A stretch of DNA of 8,116 nt from an uncultured Clostridium sp. Its GTDB lineage: Bacteria; Bacillota; Clostridia; TANB77; CAG-508. The position numbers were made by a program, and so were the translations under genes. The DNA is taken from NCBI GenBank assembly GCA_945610215.1, contig CALYZR010000019.1:1-8116 (forward strand), written 5' to 3'. Within the stretch, counting starts at the first letter, position 1. Each line of letters opens with the position of its first letter. Below, one piece after another: positions 1 through 5,839 of the stretch. The notes under the pieces are model-generated. The model saw only the letters and a program-made list of their open reading frames with translations. It made no database searches and was not told where the DNA came from.

Positions 1-1096
1 ATAACTTATCTAACAAAAATGTTACCCTTGACATATATCCTGTAGTTTCTAATATTGATATGCAAAGAAATAATATAATAAGCTGTGGTACAAATCCTAA
101 AACAGCGCCAACACCTGCAATTATTCCATCTACTACTAGGCTTGTTGACCAGTTAGATGCTCCTAAATTTGTTAAACCAGTTCTTACTATCTCTCCAAAG
201 TTTCCTACCATTTTTGAAATCCAGTCAACAGTAAAGCTTCCAACTACTCCCACTGATAAGTAATATACTAAAAACATTATTCCTATAAAAATTGGAAATG
301 CTAAAAATTTATTTAAAAATATTTTGTCTAATTTATCTGACATAGTTTCTTTTATTGGTATTATTGTTGTTGATTTGTTTTTTATTTTAACAATATACTC
401 ATATCTAGCATTTGCAATAATCTCTTCTATATCCATTTTGTATATTTCTTCCAGTCTTTGCCTACTGTTTTTTACGCTTCCTTTTTGATAGTTTTGATAT
501 AATTTATCATTTTCTAGTATTTTTATAGCTATAAATCTATTTGTTTTAAATTCATTTCTAATTTGTACTATTTCATTTTCTATATCAGATTTAAATATTT
601 CCTTGCTTATAACCTTTTCATTATTATATTTATTTATTGTATTTTTTAGTTTTTCTATTCCTGTTGCTTTTAATGCAGATATAATTACAACATCTGTTCC
701 TAGTTCTTGTGATAATTTTTTTTCATCTATATGTATTCCTTTTTTTTCCAATCTATCTGCCATATTAAGTGCTATTATAACTTTTGTATCTAACTCCATA
801 AGCTGTGTAGTAAGGTATAAGCTTCTTTCTATTGATGTAGCATCTACTATATTTATTATTACATCTGGCTTCTCTTCTAATACAAATCTCCTTGAGACCT
901 CTTCTTCTACTGTATATGGGCTAAGAGAATAGATACCTGGTAAATCAACTAGGTCATCTCCCAAATCTTTTATTTTTCCTACTTTTCTTTCTATTGTTAC
1001 TCCTGGCCAATTACCTATTTTTTGGTTTGTTCCAGTAAGTAAATTAAAAAGTGTGGTTTTTCCACAATTTTGGTTACCAACTAATGCAATTTTCAT
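1..1096 (-). CDS. feoB: Ferrous iron transport protein B, N-terminal half (runs off the window)
   Basis: FeoB is the inner-membrane Fe(II) permease with a cytosolic N-terminal G domain. The first 365 residues are in the window. The G-protein motifs are plain: G1 GNQNCGKT at 7-14, switch I NWPGVTIERK at 29-38, G3 DLPG at 51-54, G4 NMAD at 111-114 and G5 SALKATG at 140-146. A helical GDI/spacer region follows (about 160-260). Membrane segments start near residue 264 (FLAFPIFIGIMFLVYYL). The stretch GFVPQLIILF...ILETTGYMSR (334-356) is the conserved FeoB membrane-core motif. Family members are usually 600-800 residues, so about half is missing past position 1. The ATG overlaps the feoA stop (TAATG), with GGAGG at 1104-1108 inside the end of feoA, so the two are probably translationally coupled. 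The FeoB assignment is firm; a following feoC cannot be assessed. Confidence 0.97.
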   Translation of the reverse strand, partial: MKIALVGNQNCGKTTLFNLLTGTNQKIGNWPGVTIERKVGKIKDLGDDLVDLPGIYSLSPYTVEEEVSRRFVLEEKPDVIINIVDATSIERSLYLTTQLMELDTKVIIALNMADRLEKKGIHIDEKKLSQELGTDVVIISALKATGIEKLKNTINKYNNEKVISKEIFKSDIENEIVQIRNEFKTNRFIAIKILENDKLYQNYQKGSVKNSRQRLEEIYKMDIEEIIANARYEYIVKIKNKSTTIIPIKETMSDKLDKIFLNKFLAFPIFIGIMFLVYYLSVGVVGSFTVDWISKMVGNFGEIVRTGLTNLGASNWSTSLVVDGIIAGVGAVLGFVPQLIILFLCISILETTGYMSRVTFLLDKL

Positions 1097-1356
1097 TATA
1101 GTACCTCCACATCTATACACTTCATTTCTTCTTTTCTAATGCAAAGCTCATATCCTCTAAGTTCTATATCAACAGGATCTCCCATTGGTGCAATCTTTTT
1201 TATTAAAATTTCTGTTCCTTTTGTTATTCCCATATCTAATAAATGCCTTCTTACGTCTGGTTTGTCCAAATGCAAGCCTAAAACTTTTGCTTTTTGTCCT
1301 ATTTTTAAATTACTTAAATATGTATGATCTCCTTTTTTTAATATTTGTTTGCTCAT
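1096..1356 (-). CDS. feoA: Ferrous iron transport protein A (FeoA, SH3-like)
   Basis: FeoA is a small cytosolic SH3-like protein that works with FeoB in Fe(II) uptake. The 86-residue product carries the family core: RRHLLDMGITKGTEI (36-50), then IKKIAPMGDPVDIELRGYE (52-70) and LCIRKEEM (71-78). The length fits the usual 75-90. I start it at the ATG at 1356 because AAAGGAGA lies 5-13 nt upstream. The frame stays open to an ATG at 1428, but the extra 24 residues would be read from an inverted-repeat element and resemble no FeoA N terminus. It is first in a feoAB operon and its stop shares one base with the feoB start. A long hairpin element ends 15 bp upstream of the start codon, which may affect expression (inference). 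Confidence 0.95.
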   Translation of the reverse strand: MSKQILKKGDHTYLSNLKIGQKAKVLGLHLDKPDVRRHLLDMGITKGTEILIKKIAPMGDPVDIELRGYELCIRKEEMKCIDVEVL

Positions 1357-1360
1357 TTTT

Positions 1361-1369
1361 ATCTCCTTT
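1361..1369 (-). promoter_or_regulatory. Ribosome binding site that fixes the feoA start
   Basis: The minus strand reads AAAGGAGAT, 4-5 nt from the ATG at 1354-1356. No comparable purine-rich site precedes the in-frame ATG at 1428, so this site decides the shorter FeoA. It lies immediately beside the end of the 117-bp inverted repeat. Confidence 0.8.
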
Positions 1370-1370
1370 G

Positions 1371-1487
1371 TATAAATTGTAGTTTGTGTGAGGGGGAATT
1401 CTAGGGACTGTCCCTTAAAATCACCCATTCGGGGGATTTTTGGGACTGTCCTGAATTCACCCGAATGAACACAAATTACAATTTATA
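1371..1487. repeat. 117-bp imperfect inverted repeat (REP/MITE-like) in the feoA leader
   Basis: The outer arms are TATAAATTGT (1371-1380) and ACAATTTATA (1478-1487), a perfect complement. Inside, TTTGTGT pairs with ACACAAA, GGGGGAATTC with GAATTCACCC, and AAAATCACCC with GGGGGATTTT, around a 4-nt centre ATTC at 1427-1430. Each half carries a short palindrome, GGGACTGTCCC at 1404-1414 and GGGACTGTCC at 1442-1451. The pairing has mismatches and a few unpaired bases near TGAG/TTCATTCG. The G/C-rich runs stand out sharply from the AT-rich surroundings. GGGACTGTCC-type palindromes recur as interspersed REP-like elements in Clostridia (recalled, not searched). No transposase is present, so this would be a non-autonomous element. 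Confidence 0.75.
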
Positions 1488-1522
1488 TAATTAATTATAT
1501 TATCTATAAAGGACAAGTATGC
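1485..1522 (-). promoter_or_regulatory. Candidate feoAB promoter with an AT-rich palindromic operator
   Basis: The minus strand has a TATAAT at 1494-1499, with only a weak -35 match (GCATAC, 17 bp away). The TATAAT is embedded in a perfect 16-bp palindrome ATATAATTAATTATAT at 1485-1500, preceded by AGATA. Iron-regulated feo operons often carry Fur or DtxR-type boxes overlapping the -10, and this palindrome has the right place for one. Palindromes of A and T alone are common by chance in DNA this AT-rich, so I hold this weakly. Confidence 0.3.
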
Positions 1523-1524
1523 GT

Positions 1525-1562
1525 AAAAAAAAACAAAAGGAAAAATTCTTTTGTTTTTTTTT
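1525..1562 (-). terminator. Intrinsic terminator after the DUF2238-like gene
   Basis: A perfect 15-bp stem (1525-1539 with 1548-1562) around an 8-nt loop, only 4 bp past the stop of the upstream gene. On the minus strand the 3' arm reads CTTTTGTTTTTTTTT. The stem has just two G/C pairs, but the symmetric A and T tracts allow termination in either direction. Confidence 0.6.
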
Positions 1563-1566
1563 CTCT

Positions 1567-2280
1567 TTATTTTTTTATTTTTATTAGCATTTTTTCTATC
1601 CAACCTTTTTTATATTTTAATGATACATATCCAATTGTAGATATTGCAAATGCTCCTATGCAGTCTACTATTAAATCCTCCATAGTATCTGATAAAGCTG
1701 CTCTTCCCATAAGCTGTGTTCCATTTTCTAATGCGAATTTTTGCATATTTAATCCTAGTATTCCGTCAAATGTAAATTCATATATTTCCCATATTACACC
1801 AAGTGAAACAGCAAAGGCAAAGGCAAATATTGCAACGAATATTGGTGATAATTTTACATGTACTTTTTCGTGTTTGTTTAAAATATTAACGAAAGAAAAT
1901 CCCAATGCTCCTAGCATTGCTCCACTACATGTGTGAAGTATTGTATCCCAATGTGGCACTCTATAATAAAAATTTCTTACTTCCCCTAAGAATACCGCTC
2001 CCCATAAAAATAAGACATATACAATATACATATTTGTTGGTATTACTATTTTCAGTTTTTTTGACAACATATTTGGCAAAAAAAACGCAATTACTCCTAA
2101 TACGCATTGAGTAAGCATTAATATATAGTCTGTTTTTACTCTTAGTCCCTCTATTTGTTCTACGTTTGTAGTTGGAGAAACAATAATCTTATAAATTATA
2201 AACGCCATTGGTGCTATAAAACTTATAAGTACAATCATTCCTATTATTGATTTCCAGTTTCTTTTTCCCTTTTCTTTCAT
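1567..2280 (-). CDS. Multi-pass membrane protein, DUF2238/YjdF-like, function unknown
   Basis: The 237-residue protein has about six hydrophobic segments (roughly 13-31, 52-70, 83-99, 117-134, 147-166 and 205-221) and Lys-rich ends. Membrane-proximal polar residues look conserved rather than random: HWDTILH at 110-116, GVIWEIYEFTFDG at 161-173, and SDTMEDLIVD at 197-206. A His-x-Asp near one membrane entry, a W-E-x-x-E helix and an acidic D-T-x-x-D-L-x-x-D stretch recall the YjdF/DUF2238 family of bacterial membrane proteins, whose function is not established. I made the family call from motif memory, so it is moderate. The start has a strong AGGAGG (2286-2291) 5 nt upstream. It begins 39 bp after the HD-domain gene stop and is probably the last gene of the mscL operon, being followed at once by a terminator. 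Confidence 0.7.
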   Translation of the reverse strand: MKEKGKRNWKSIIGMIVLISFIAPMAFIIYKIIVSPTTNVEQIEGLRVKTDYILMLTQCVLGVIAFFLPNMLSKKLKIVIPTNMYIVYVLFLWGAVFLGEVRNFYYRVPHWDTILHTCSGAMLGALGFSFVNILNKHEKVHVKLSPIFVAIFAFAFAVSLGVIWEIYEFTFDGILGLNMQKFALENGTQLMGRAALSDTMEDLIVDCIGAFAISTIGYVSLKYKKGWIEKMLIKIKK

Positions 2281-2319
2281 TTATTCCTCCTATTATACTT
2301 TATTATATGTATAGCTTTA

Positions 2320-2847
2320 TTAAATATCATAAATATATGTTGCTTCTAAATCTGCTTCATGAGTATATAATGCAAGTGGATATTTTTTATAGGCTTGTCC
2401 TATTGTTCCATATAACTCTTTTGGTTCTGTAAATCCCATATGCCATCTTATAGCATATTTTTCTTCTGGTGTTAATTTTATAAACTCACTAATCATCATT
2501 ACAGATTTTTCTCCATGTCCATATGGAATAGTGTCTTCTACTGTATAATATGGTACTTGCTCCCATACTCCATTATTTTTTACGTTTCTATAATCTATTT
2601 TATAAAAATTTGTTTTACATATATCATGTAATAATGCAACGATTTTTACAGAATCGTTATCTTCCACTTTTGTTTTTAATATCTCATATACTTTCATACT
2701 ATGTTCAAGTAGTCCACCTTCAAAATTTCCATGGAATCTTGTACTTGCTGGTGCTTCAAAGAAATCTGTACTTTCTAAAAATTCTATTAATCTATCCATT
2801 CCTTCTCTATTTATTTCTTTTAATAATTTTATAAATTCTTCCTTCAT
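2320..2847 (-). CDS. HD-domain phosphohydrolase
   Basis: A 175-residue soluble protein of the HD superfamily (metal-dependent phosphohydrolases acting on nucleotides or nucleic acids). The metal-ligand pattern is visible: His49 in GGLLEHSMKVYE, His74-Asp75 in ALLHDICK, further His at 111 (YGHGEKS) and 136 (IRWHMGF), and Asp166 in THEADLEATY. An additional His39 lies in the STRFHGNFEGGL lead-in, which resembles the HD module of YhaM-like and phage-associated hydrolases. The domain fills almost the whole protein and no partner domain is seen, so the substrate cannot be told. The start has AAGGAG (2854-2859) overlapping the mscL stop. The 10-bp gap to mscL supports co-transcription and perhaps coupling. 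The HD assignment is sound; specificity is open. Confidence 0.88.
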   Translation of the reverse strand: MKEEFIKLLKEINREGMDRLIEFLESTDFFEAPASTRFHGNFEGGLLEHSMKVYEILKTKVEDNDSVKIVALLHDICKTNFYKIDYRNVKNNGVWEQVPYYTVEDTIPYGHGEKSVMMISEFIKLTPEEKYAIRWHMGFTEPKELYGTIGQAYKKYPLALYTHEADLEATYIYDI

Positions 2848-2857
2848 TGTATACTCC

Positions 2858-3247
2858 TTAATTTTGCTCTTTTTTTAGTAAATCTCTTATTTCTTCTAGT
2901 AATAGAACTTCATCAGATTTTTTTGGTTCTTCTACTACTTCTTCTTTTTCCTTATTTATTTTACTCATAAATTTATTTACAATTCTTACTAGCATAAATA
3001 TGCAAAATGCTATTATTAAAAAGTCTAATACATTTTGAATAAAACTTCCGTATTTAATTTCTGCATTTCCTATTTTTGCAGTTAAACCTGTAAAATCAAT
3101 TCCTCCTATTATAACTCCAATTAATGGCATTATAATGTCTCCAACTAATGATGTCACTATTTTCCCAAATGCTCCGCCAATTATTACTCCTACTGCTAAA
3201 TCCATTACGTTCCCTCTTGCTATGAATTTTTTAAATTCCTTTAACAT
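2858..3247 (-). CDS. mscL: Large-conductance mechanosensitive channel MscL
   Basis: MscL forms a pentameric pore in the cytoplasmic membrane that opens under tension to release solutes on osmotic downshock. The 129-residue product has the standard length and the family signature RGNVMDLAVGVIIGGAFGKIV at 11-31, leading into TM1 (about 15-44) with the Gly-rich, small hydrophobic pore constriction. A short extracellular loop follows (about 51-68), then TM2 (about 70-92), an acidic linker (KEEVVEEPKK) and the C-terminal amphipathic bundle helix SDEVLLLEEIRDLLKK. The start has AAGGAGA centred near 3258, about 9 nt upstream. It is first in an operon with the HD hydrolase and probably the DUF2238-like gene, driven by the promoter at 3284-3312. 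Confidence 0.97.
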   Translation of the reverse strand: MLKEFKKFIARGNVMDLAVGVIIGGAFGKIVTSLVGDIIMPLIGVIIGGIDFTGLTAKIGNAEIKYGSFIQNVLDFLIIAFCIFMLVRIVNKFMSKINKEKEEVVEEPKKSDEVLLLEEIRDLLKKEQN

Positions 3248-3283
3248 ATCTATTTCTCCTTTTATTCCTTAATATCAATATTT

Positions 3284-3312
3284 TTATATCAAATTTAGTT
3301 GTATTTTGTCAA
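3284..3312 (-). promoter_or_regulatory. Sigma-A type promoter of the mscL operon
   Basis: The minus strand has a consensus -35 TTGACA (3307-3312), a 17-bp spacer and a -10 ATATAA (3284-3289). With an 18-bp spacer the -10 can be read as TATAAA. The predicted start of transcription leaves a leader of about 30 nt before mscL. The upstream gene ends in its own terminator, so this should be the main promoter. Confidence 0.75.
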
Positions 3313-3326
3313 TCCTCAAAATTTAC

Positions 3327-3363
3327 AAAAAAGATTTGCGGAGATTCAATTTTGAATCTCTGC
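3327..3363 (-). terminator. Intrinsic terminator after the patB-like gene
   Basis: A 12-bp stem, GCGGAGATTCAA (3338-3349) with TTGAATCTCTGC (3352-3363), has one G-T wobble. On the minus strand it is followed, after AAATC, by six T (3327-3332). It lies about 80 bp past the stop of the aminotransferase-fold gene and just upstream of the mscL promoter. Confidence 0.75.
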
Positions 3364-3442
3364 TTATAGTGTTTTTATTTGTTTATCATGATCCGTTTAT
3401 AATATCAAGTTTGTTTTTAAATAAAAAGAATATTAATACATT

Positions 3443-4603
3443 TTATTTAAAAGTTTCTTCTATTTGCTCTAATGCCAATTTTAGTTTTTCTCTTGGAAGT
3501 GCAATATTTATTCTTTGAAATCTTTCTCCAGGTTTTCCAAACATATTTCCTCCATCGAGCCATATTTTTGCTTTATTACTCATTTTGTCCTCAATCTCTT
3601 CATCTGTTAATCCAGTTTCTCTAAAATCTAACCATAAAAGATAGGTCCCCTCTGGTTCTATTAATTTTACATTTGGTAATTTTTCTTTCAAAAATTCTCT
3701 TACTAAATTAATGTTTTCAATCAAATATTCTTTTAACTCATTTAACCATTCTTCGCCATTTTTGTATACAATTTCACATGCTACTATTCCCATTGTATTA
3801 ATTAGACTATATCCTGTTTTACACATTTCTTTTTGGAACATTTCCCTTATCTTATTATCTGGAATAAATATATTTGACACTTGTAATCCTGCAATATTAA
3901 AAGTTTTACTTGGTGCTGTACAAACAATCATATTATTTTGATATTCTTTATAATTAATTAGTGATGTGTGTGTTCCTTGCCACACAAAGTCGCTATGTAT
4001 TTCGTCACATACAATAAAAACGTTATGTTCTTTACATATTTTTATTATTTTCGAAAGTTCTTCTTTACTCCAAACTCTTCCTACTGGATTGTGTGGAGAA
4101 CATAGTAAGTATAATTTTACTTTATACTTTTTAATTTTTTCCTCTAAATCTTTAAAATCTATTTCGTAATGATATTTCTCAGTAAGTACCAAATCACTAC
4201 TTATTATTTTTCTATTGTTATTTTCAATTACTTCTGAAAATGGATAATATACAGGATTATTTATTAAAACATAGTCATTTTCTTTAGTTAATGTTTTTAC
4301 AGCTGTTGCTAATGCAAAAACTATTCCAGGGGTATTTACTATCCATTCTTTTTTTATATCTATACTAAAATGTTTTTTGTACCATTTTTTTACTAATTCT
4401 TTATAAGTATCATCTGGTTTAGAATATCCAAATATTCCATGATCTACTCTTTTCTTTATCTCATTTAGTATATTCTCTGGTAGTTTAAAATCCATATCTG
4501 CAACCCACATAGGAAATATATCATCTGGTTTTCCTTTCTCTTCTTTAAAATCGTATTTTAAACTTTTAGTATTATACCTGTTTATTTCTTTATTAAAATT
4601 CAT
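3443..4603 (-). CDS. patB: PatB/MalY-type PLP-dependent C-S lyase (cystathionine beta-lyase)
   Basis: A 386-residue fold-type I PLP enzyme of the MalY/PatB branch, which cleaves the C-S bond of cystathionine or related cysteine conjugates to give a thiol, pyruvate and ammonia in the cytosol. Seen in order: the N-terminal MWVADMDFKLP (32-42) typical of this branch, FGYSKPDD (58-65), substrate/PLP-site NNPVYYPF (115-122), CSPHNPVGRVW (168-178) with the PLP-contacting Asn172, CDEIHSDF (199-206) with Asp200, the Schiff-base lysine Lys233 in APSKTFNIAGLQ, and carboxylate-binding Arg364 in RFQRINIALP. The length is normal and all key residues are present. The start is supported by GGGGGAG at 4612-4618, 8 nt upstream. 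The gene appears monocistronic, with its own promoter and terminator. A role in methionine/cysteine metabolism is inferred from the family, and some relatives are transaminases or act on other conjugates. Confidence 0.92.
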   Translation of the reverse strand: MNFNKEINRYNTKSLKYDFKEEKGKPDDIFPMWVADMDFKLPENILNEIKKRVDHGIFGYSKPDDTYKELVKKWYKKHFSIDIKKEWIVNTPGIVFALATAVKTLTKENDYVLINNPVYYPFSEVIENNNRKIISSDLVLTEKYHYEIDFKDLEEKIKKYKVKLYLLCSPHNPVGRVWSKEELSKIIKICKEHNVFIVCDEIHSDFVWQGTHTSLINYKEYQNNMIVCTAPSKTFNIAGLQVSNIFIPDNKIREMFQKEMCKTGYSLINTMGIVACEIVYKNGEEWLNELKEYLIENINLVREFLKEKLPNVKLIEPEGTYLLWLDFRETGLTDEEIEDKMSNKAKIWLDGGNMFGKPGERFQRINIALPREKLKLALEQIEETFK

Positions 4604-4640
4604 ATACCTTTCTCCCCCTTATCTTATTATTTATAATTGA

Positions 4641-4669
4641 ATTTTATCATTAGTAAATTCCATTTTCAA
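4641..4669 (-). promoter_or_regulatory. Promoter of the patB-like gene
   Basis: The minus strand reads TTGAAA (4664-4669), a 17-bp spacer and TAAAAT (4641-4646), giving a leader of about 30 nt before the start codon at 4603. A strong terminator lies just upstream at 4708-4744, so the gene needs its own promoter here. Confidence 0.6.
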
Positions 4670-4707
4670 TGCTATTGAGAACAAAGATTTTTGGCACAAA
4701 ATTTAAC

Positions 4708-4744
4708 AAAAAAAGAACAAAGCGACGTAGTCGCCCTTTGTTCT
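4708..4744 (-). terminator. Strong intrinsic terminator upstream of the patB promoter
   Basis: AGAACAAAG (4714-4722) pairs with CTTTGTTCT (4736-4744) and CGAC (4723-4726) with GTCG (4730-4733), around a GTA loop with a 2-nt CC bulge. On the minus strand the stem runs into seven T (4708-4714). It closes the transcript arriving from the right, or a short unannotated RNA. Confidence 0.7.
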
Positions 4745-4745
4745 C

Positions 4746-4842
4746 GCCGATTTGAGTTTCCGAATAAAATGAGGAAATCTCAAAGGCAATAGCGATTGTA
4801 GCATTTTTATATAATAAAAATTTCGGAGAAATTTCTTATTAT
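4746..4842. repeat. Two adjacent hairpins in the gene-free spacer 4604-4975
   Basis: The 370-bp stretch 4604-4975 has no convincing gene. It holds the patB promoter, terminators at 4708-4744 and 4938-4970, the 45-bp repeat at 4843-4887, and two further hairpins given here. The first (4746-4787) pairs GCC..TTTGAG.TTTCC with GGAAA.CTCAAA.GGC around an 11-nt loop. The second is a near-perfect 21-bp AT-rich stem (4804-4824 with 4828-4849) with a one-base bulge and a GGA loop, and its right arm runs 7 bp into the 45-bp repeat. Neither is followed by a clean T tract on the minus strand. They may be part of a small structured RNA or a repeat. Confidence 0.5.
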
Positions 4843-4887
4843 ATAAAAAAGCAAGTGAAAATGAAATCTCACTCGCTTTTGGTGCAG
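4843..4887. repeat. 45-bp direct repeat, copy 1 (putative attachment site, left)
   Basis: This is identical over 45 bp to 8025-8069. On the minus strand it reads as the last 8 nt of tRNA-Leu (CTGCACCA, 4880-4887) followed by that tRNA's terminator hairpin: stem AAAAGCGAGTGA / TCACTTGCTTTT with one mismatch, then T6. There is no tRNA body beyond 4887, so this is a severed 3' end. That is expected of an attachment site produced by integration at a tRNA gene end, or of a partial duplication of the tRNA terminator. Confidence 0.75.
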
Positions 4888-4937
4888 TTAACTTTTAGCT
4901 CTTATTTTGATTATAAATAAATGGAATAACAAACTAA

Positions 4938-4970
4938 AAAAGATAATAAGTAAAAAGCTTATTATCTTTT
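4938..4970 (-). terminator. Intrinsic terminator after the 232-residue protein gene
   Basis: A perfect 13-bp stem, AAAAGATAATAAG (4938-4950) with CTTATTATCTTTT (4958-4970), and a 7-nt loop, beginning 5 bp past the stop codon. The minus-strand 3' arm ends in a run of six T. It is GC-poor but well placed. Confidence 0.7.
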
Positions 4971-4975
4971 AATAT

Positions 4976-5674
4976 TTATAATTCTTCAAACATATCAATT
5001 TTCCATGTATTATTAATCTTTCTTAAAATTATATATTCATCTAATTCAAAGAATGAACTTTTTTCGCTAATCGCAACTATCATATTGTCATCATATAATT
5101 TTACATCAAATGTTCTTTTTCCTTGATTCGTAACCCCAAAAATCGTACTTATAAATTCTTTTTTACTATGTGAATATTTGTTTTCAGAAGCAAATATATA
5201 ATAATTTCCATCTTTATGTGCATATGGTGTATCTGTAAATTCTGTCTTAATATAATTTATAGCACGTTCTGTGAAATATGGCTCAATTTTTGAAAAATCT
5301 AATTTATATGCTTCTGCATTAATTACTCCACCAACAGTTCCTTCTTCTCCAACTGAAATAATTACTGTGTTTGTTCCCGTTAATCCGATACCCTCTTGTA
5401 CATTATCATAGGCTTTTCCATATATATCTTGAACTATCTTTGTTGCTTCCTGTTTTGTTACAAAATCTTCAGATTTCTCTTCATTTACTTGAGCTGTTAT
5501 CTTTTTCTCACCTTGCAAACTAGATTGTTTTTCATCTGATAATTTTGATATTTCATCATTATTTTTTATAAAACCAAAATAGTAAACTATACATAAAGCA
5601 ACTATTAATAATATAATGATAACTATACTAATTGCAATTCCTAAACTTACTTTAATTGTTTTCTTTTCATCCAC
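4976..5674 (-). CDS. Membrane-anchored extracytoplasmic protein, function unknown
   Basis: I do not recognise this 232-residue protein. A short cytosolic Lys-rich N terminus is followed by one transmembrane helix (about 9-34), a charged, low-complexity linker (about 38-75) and a mixed alpha/beta extracytoplasmic domain (about 76-232). That domain ends in YIILRKINNTWKIDMFEEL. A closing beta strand with a N-x-x-W-K-I-D turn is reminiscent of NTF2-like domains in Firmicute surface proteins, but this is only a resemblance. No lipobox or catalytic motif is seen. The start is GTG at 5674: GGAGAG lies 7 nt upstream, and the nearby ATG at 5670 is out of frame. It has its own promoter (5705-5733) and a terminator, inside the region bracketed by the 45-bp repeats. 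Confidence 0.8.
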   Translation of the reverse strand: MDEKKTIKVSLGIAISIVIIILLIVALCIVYYFGFIKNNDEISKLSDEKQSSLQGEKKITAQVNEEKSEDFVTKQEATKIVQDIYGKAYDNVQEGIGLTGTNTVIISVGEEGTVGGVINAEAYKLDFSKIEPYFTERAINYIKTEFTDTPYAHKDGNYYIFASENKYSHSKKEFISTIFGVTNQGKRTFDVKLYDDNMIVAISEKSSFFELDEYIILRKINNTWKIDMFEEL

Positions 5675-5690
5675 AATATCACTCTCCTTT
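5672..5690 (-). promoter_or_regulatory. Ribosome binding site and GTG start of the 232-residue protein
   Basis: The minus strand reads AAAGGAGAGTGATATTGTG. The GGAG core sits 9 nt before GTG (5672-5674) and decides for this non-ATG start. The ATG four bases further on would open a different frame. Confidence 0.7.
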
Positions 5691-5704
5691 TCATTAGTAA
5701 ATAC

Positions 5705-5733
5705 ATAATATTACCTTCATTTTTATTTGACAA
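5705..5733 (-). promoter_or_regulatory. Promoter of the 232-residue protein gene
   Basis: The minus strand has TTGTCA (5728-5733), a 17-bp spacer and TATTAT (5705-5710), leaving a leader of about 25 nt. No terminator is visible between this gene and the membrane-protein operon upstream, so read-through is also possible. Confidence 0.6.
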
Positions 5734-5752
5734 TATTTTTTTAAATTTCATT

Positions 5753-5839
5753 TTATTCATAAGAAGGCTTACTTACAATTACAATATCTGTTTTTCCTTT
5801 AATTATATCTTCATATATTTTTAAATCCGCATTAATATT
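5753..5839 (-). pseudogene. Probable relic of a PstS-like substrate-binding protein gene
   Basis: Directly after the stop codon of the 112-residue membrane protein, the same frame stays open for 28 codons and then stops. The peptide NINADLKIYEDIIKGKTDIV continues as IVSKPSYE. It looks like coding sequence. The pattern Y-x-x-I/L-I-x-G-K-x-D-I-V/I-x-V-x-x-P-S is one I associate with PstS-like phosphate-binding-type solute-binding proteins, where it ends an early beta strand near the ligand site. It has no start codon, ribosome site or signal peptide, so it is at best an internal fragment left by deletions on both sides. The promoter of the next gene begins 20 bp downstream. The homology is from memory, so confidence is moderate. 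Confidence 0.45.

Noticed and set aside
60..932. Plus-strand open frames of 67 and 109 codons over the feoB region
   Set aside because: They are antisense to feoB, whose G-protein motifs are unmistakable, and they show no family features or ribosome sites.
1357..1428. 24-residue N-terminal extension of FeoA from an ATG at 1428
   Set aside because: It would be translated from the inverted-repeat element and lacks a ribosome site, while the ATG at 1356 has AAAGGAG at the right distance and gives a normal FeoA length.
1658..2834. Plus-strand open frames of 61-94 codons over the DUF2238-like and HD genes
   Set aside because: These are antisense shadows of well-supported minus-strand genes. Low-GC coding DNA leaves the opposite strand open often.
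4703..4804. 33-codon minus-strand ORF as a protein gene
   Set aside because: There is no ribosome site, the C-terminal codons come from the terminator stem and its T tract, and neighbouring frames are also open there. I kept it only as part of a possible RNA element.
4604..4975. CRISPR array or riboswitch in the hairpin-rich spacer
   Set aside because: There is no regularly spaced repeat, and I recognise no known riboswitch core. The structure is explained by terminators, the 45-bp repeat and two hairpins.
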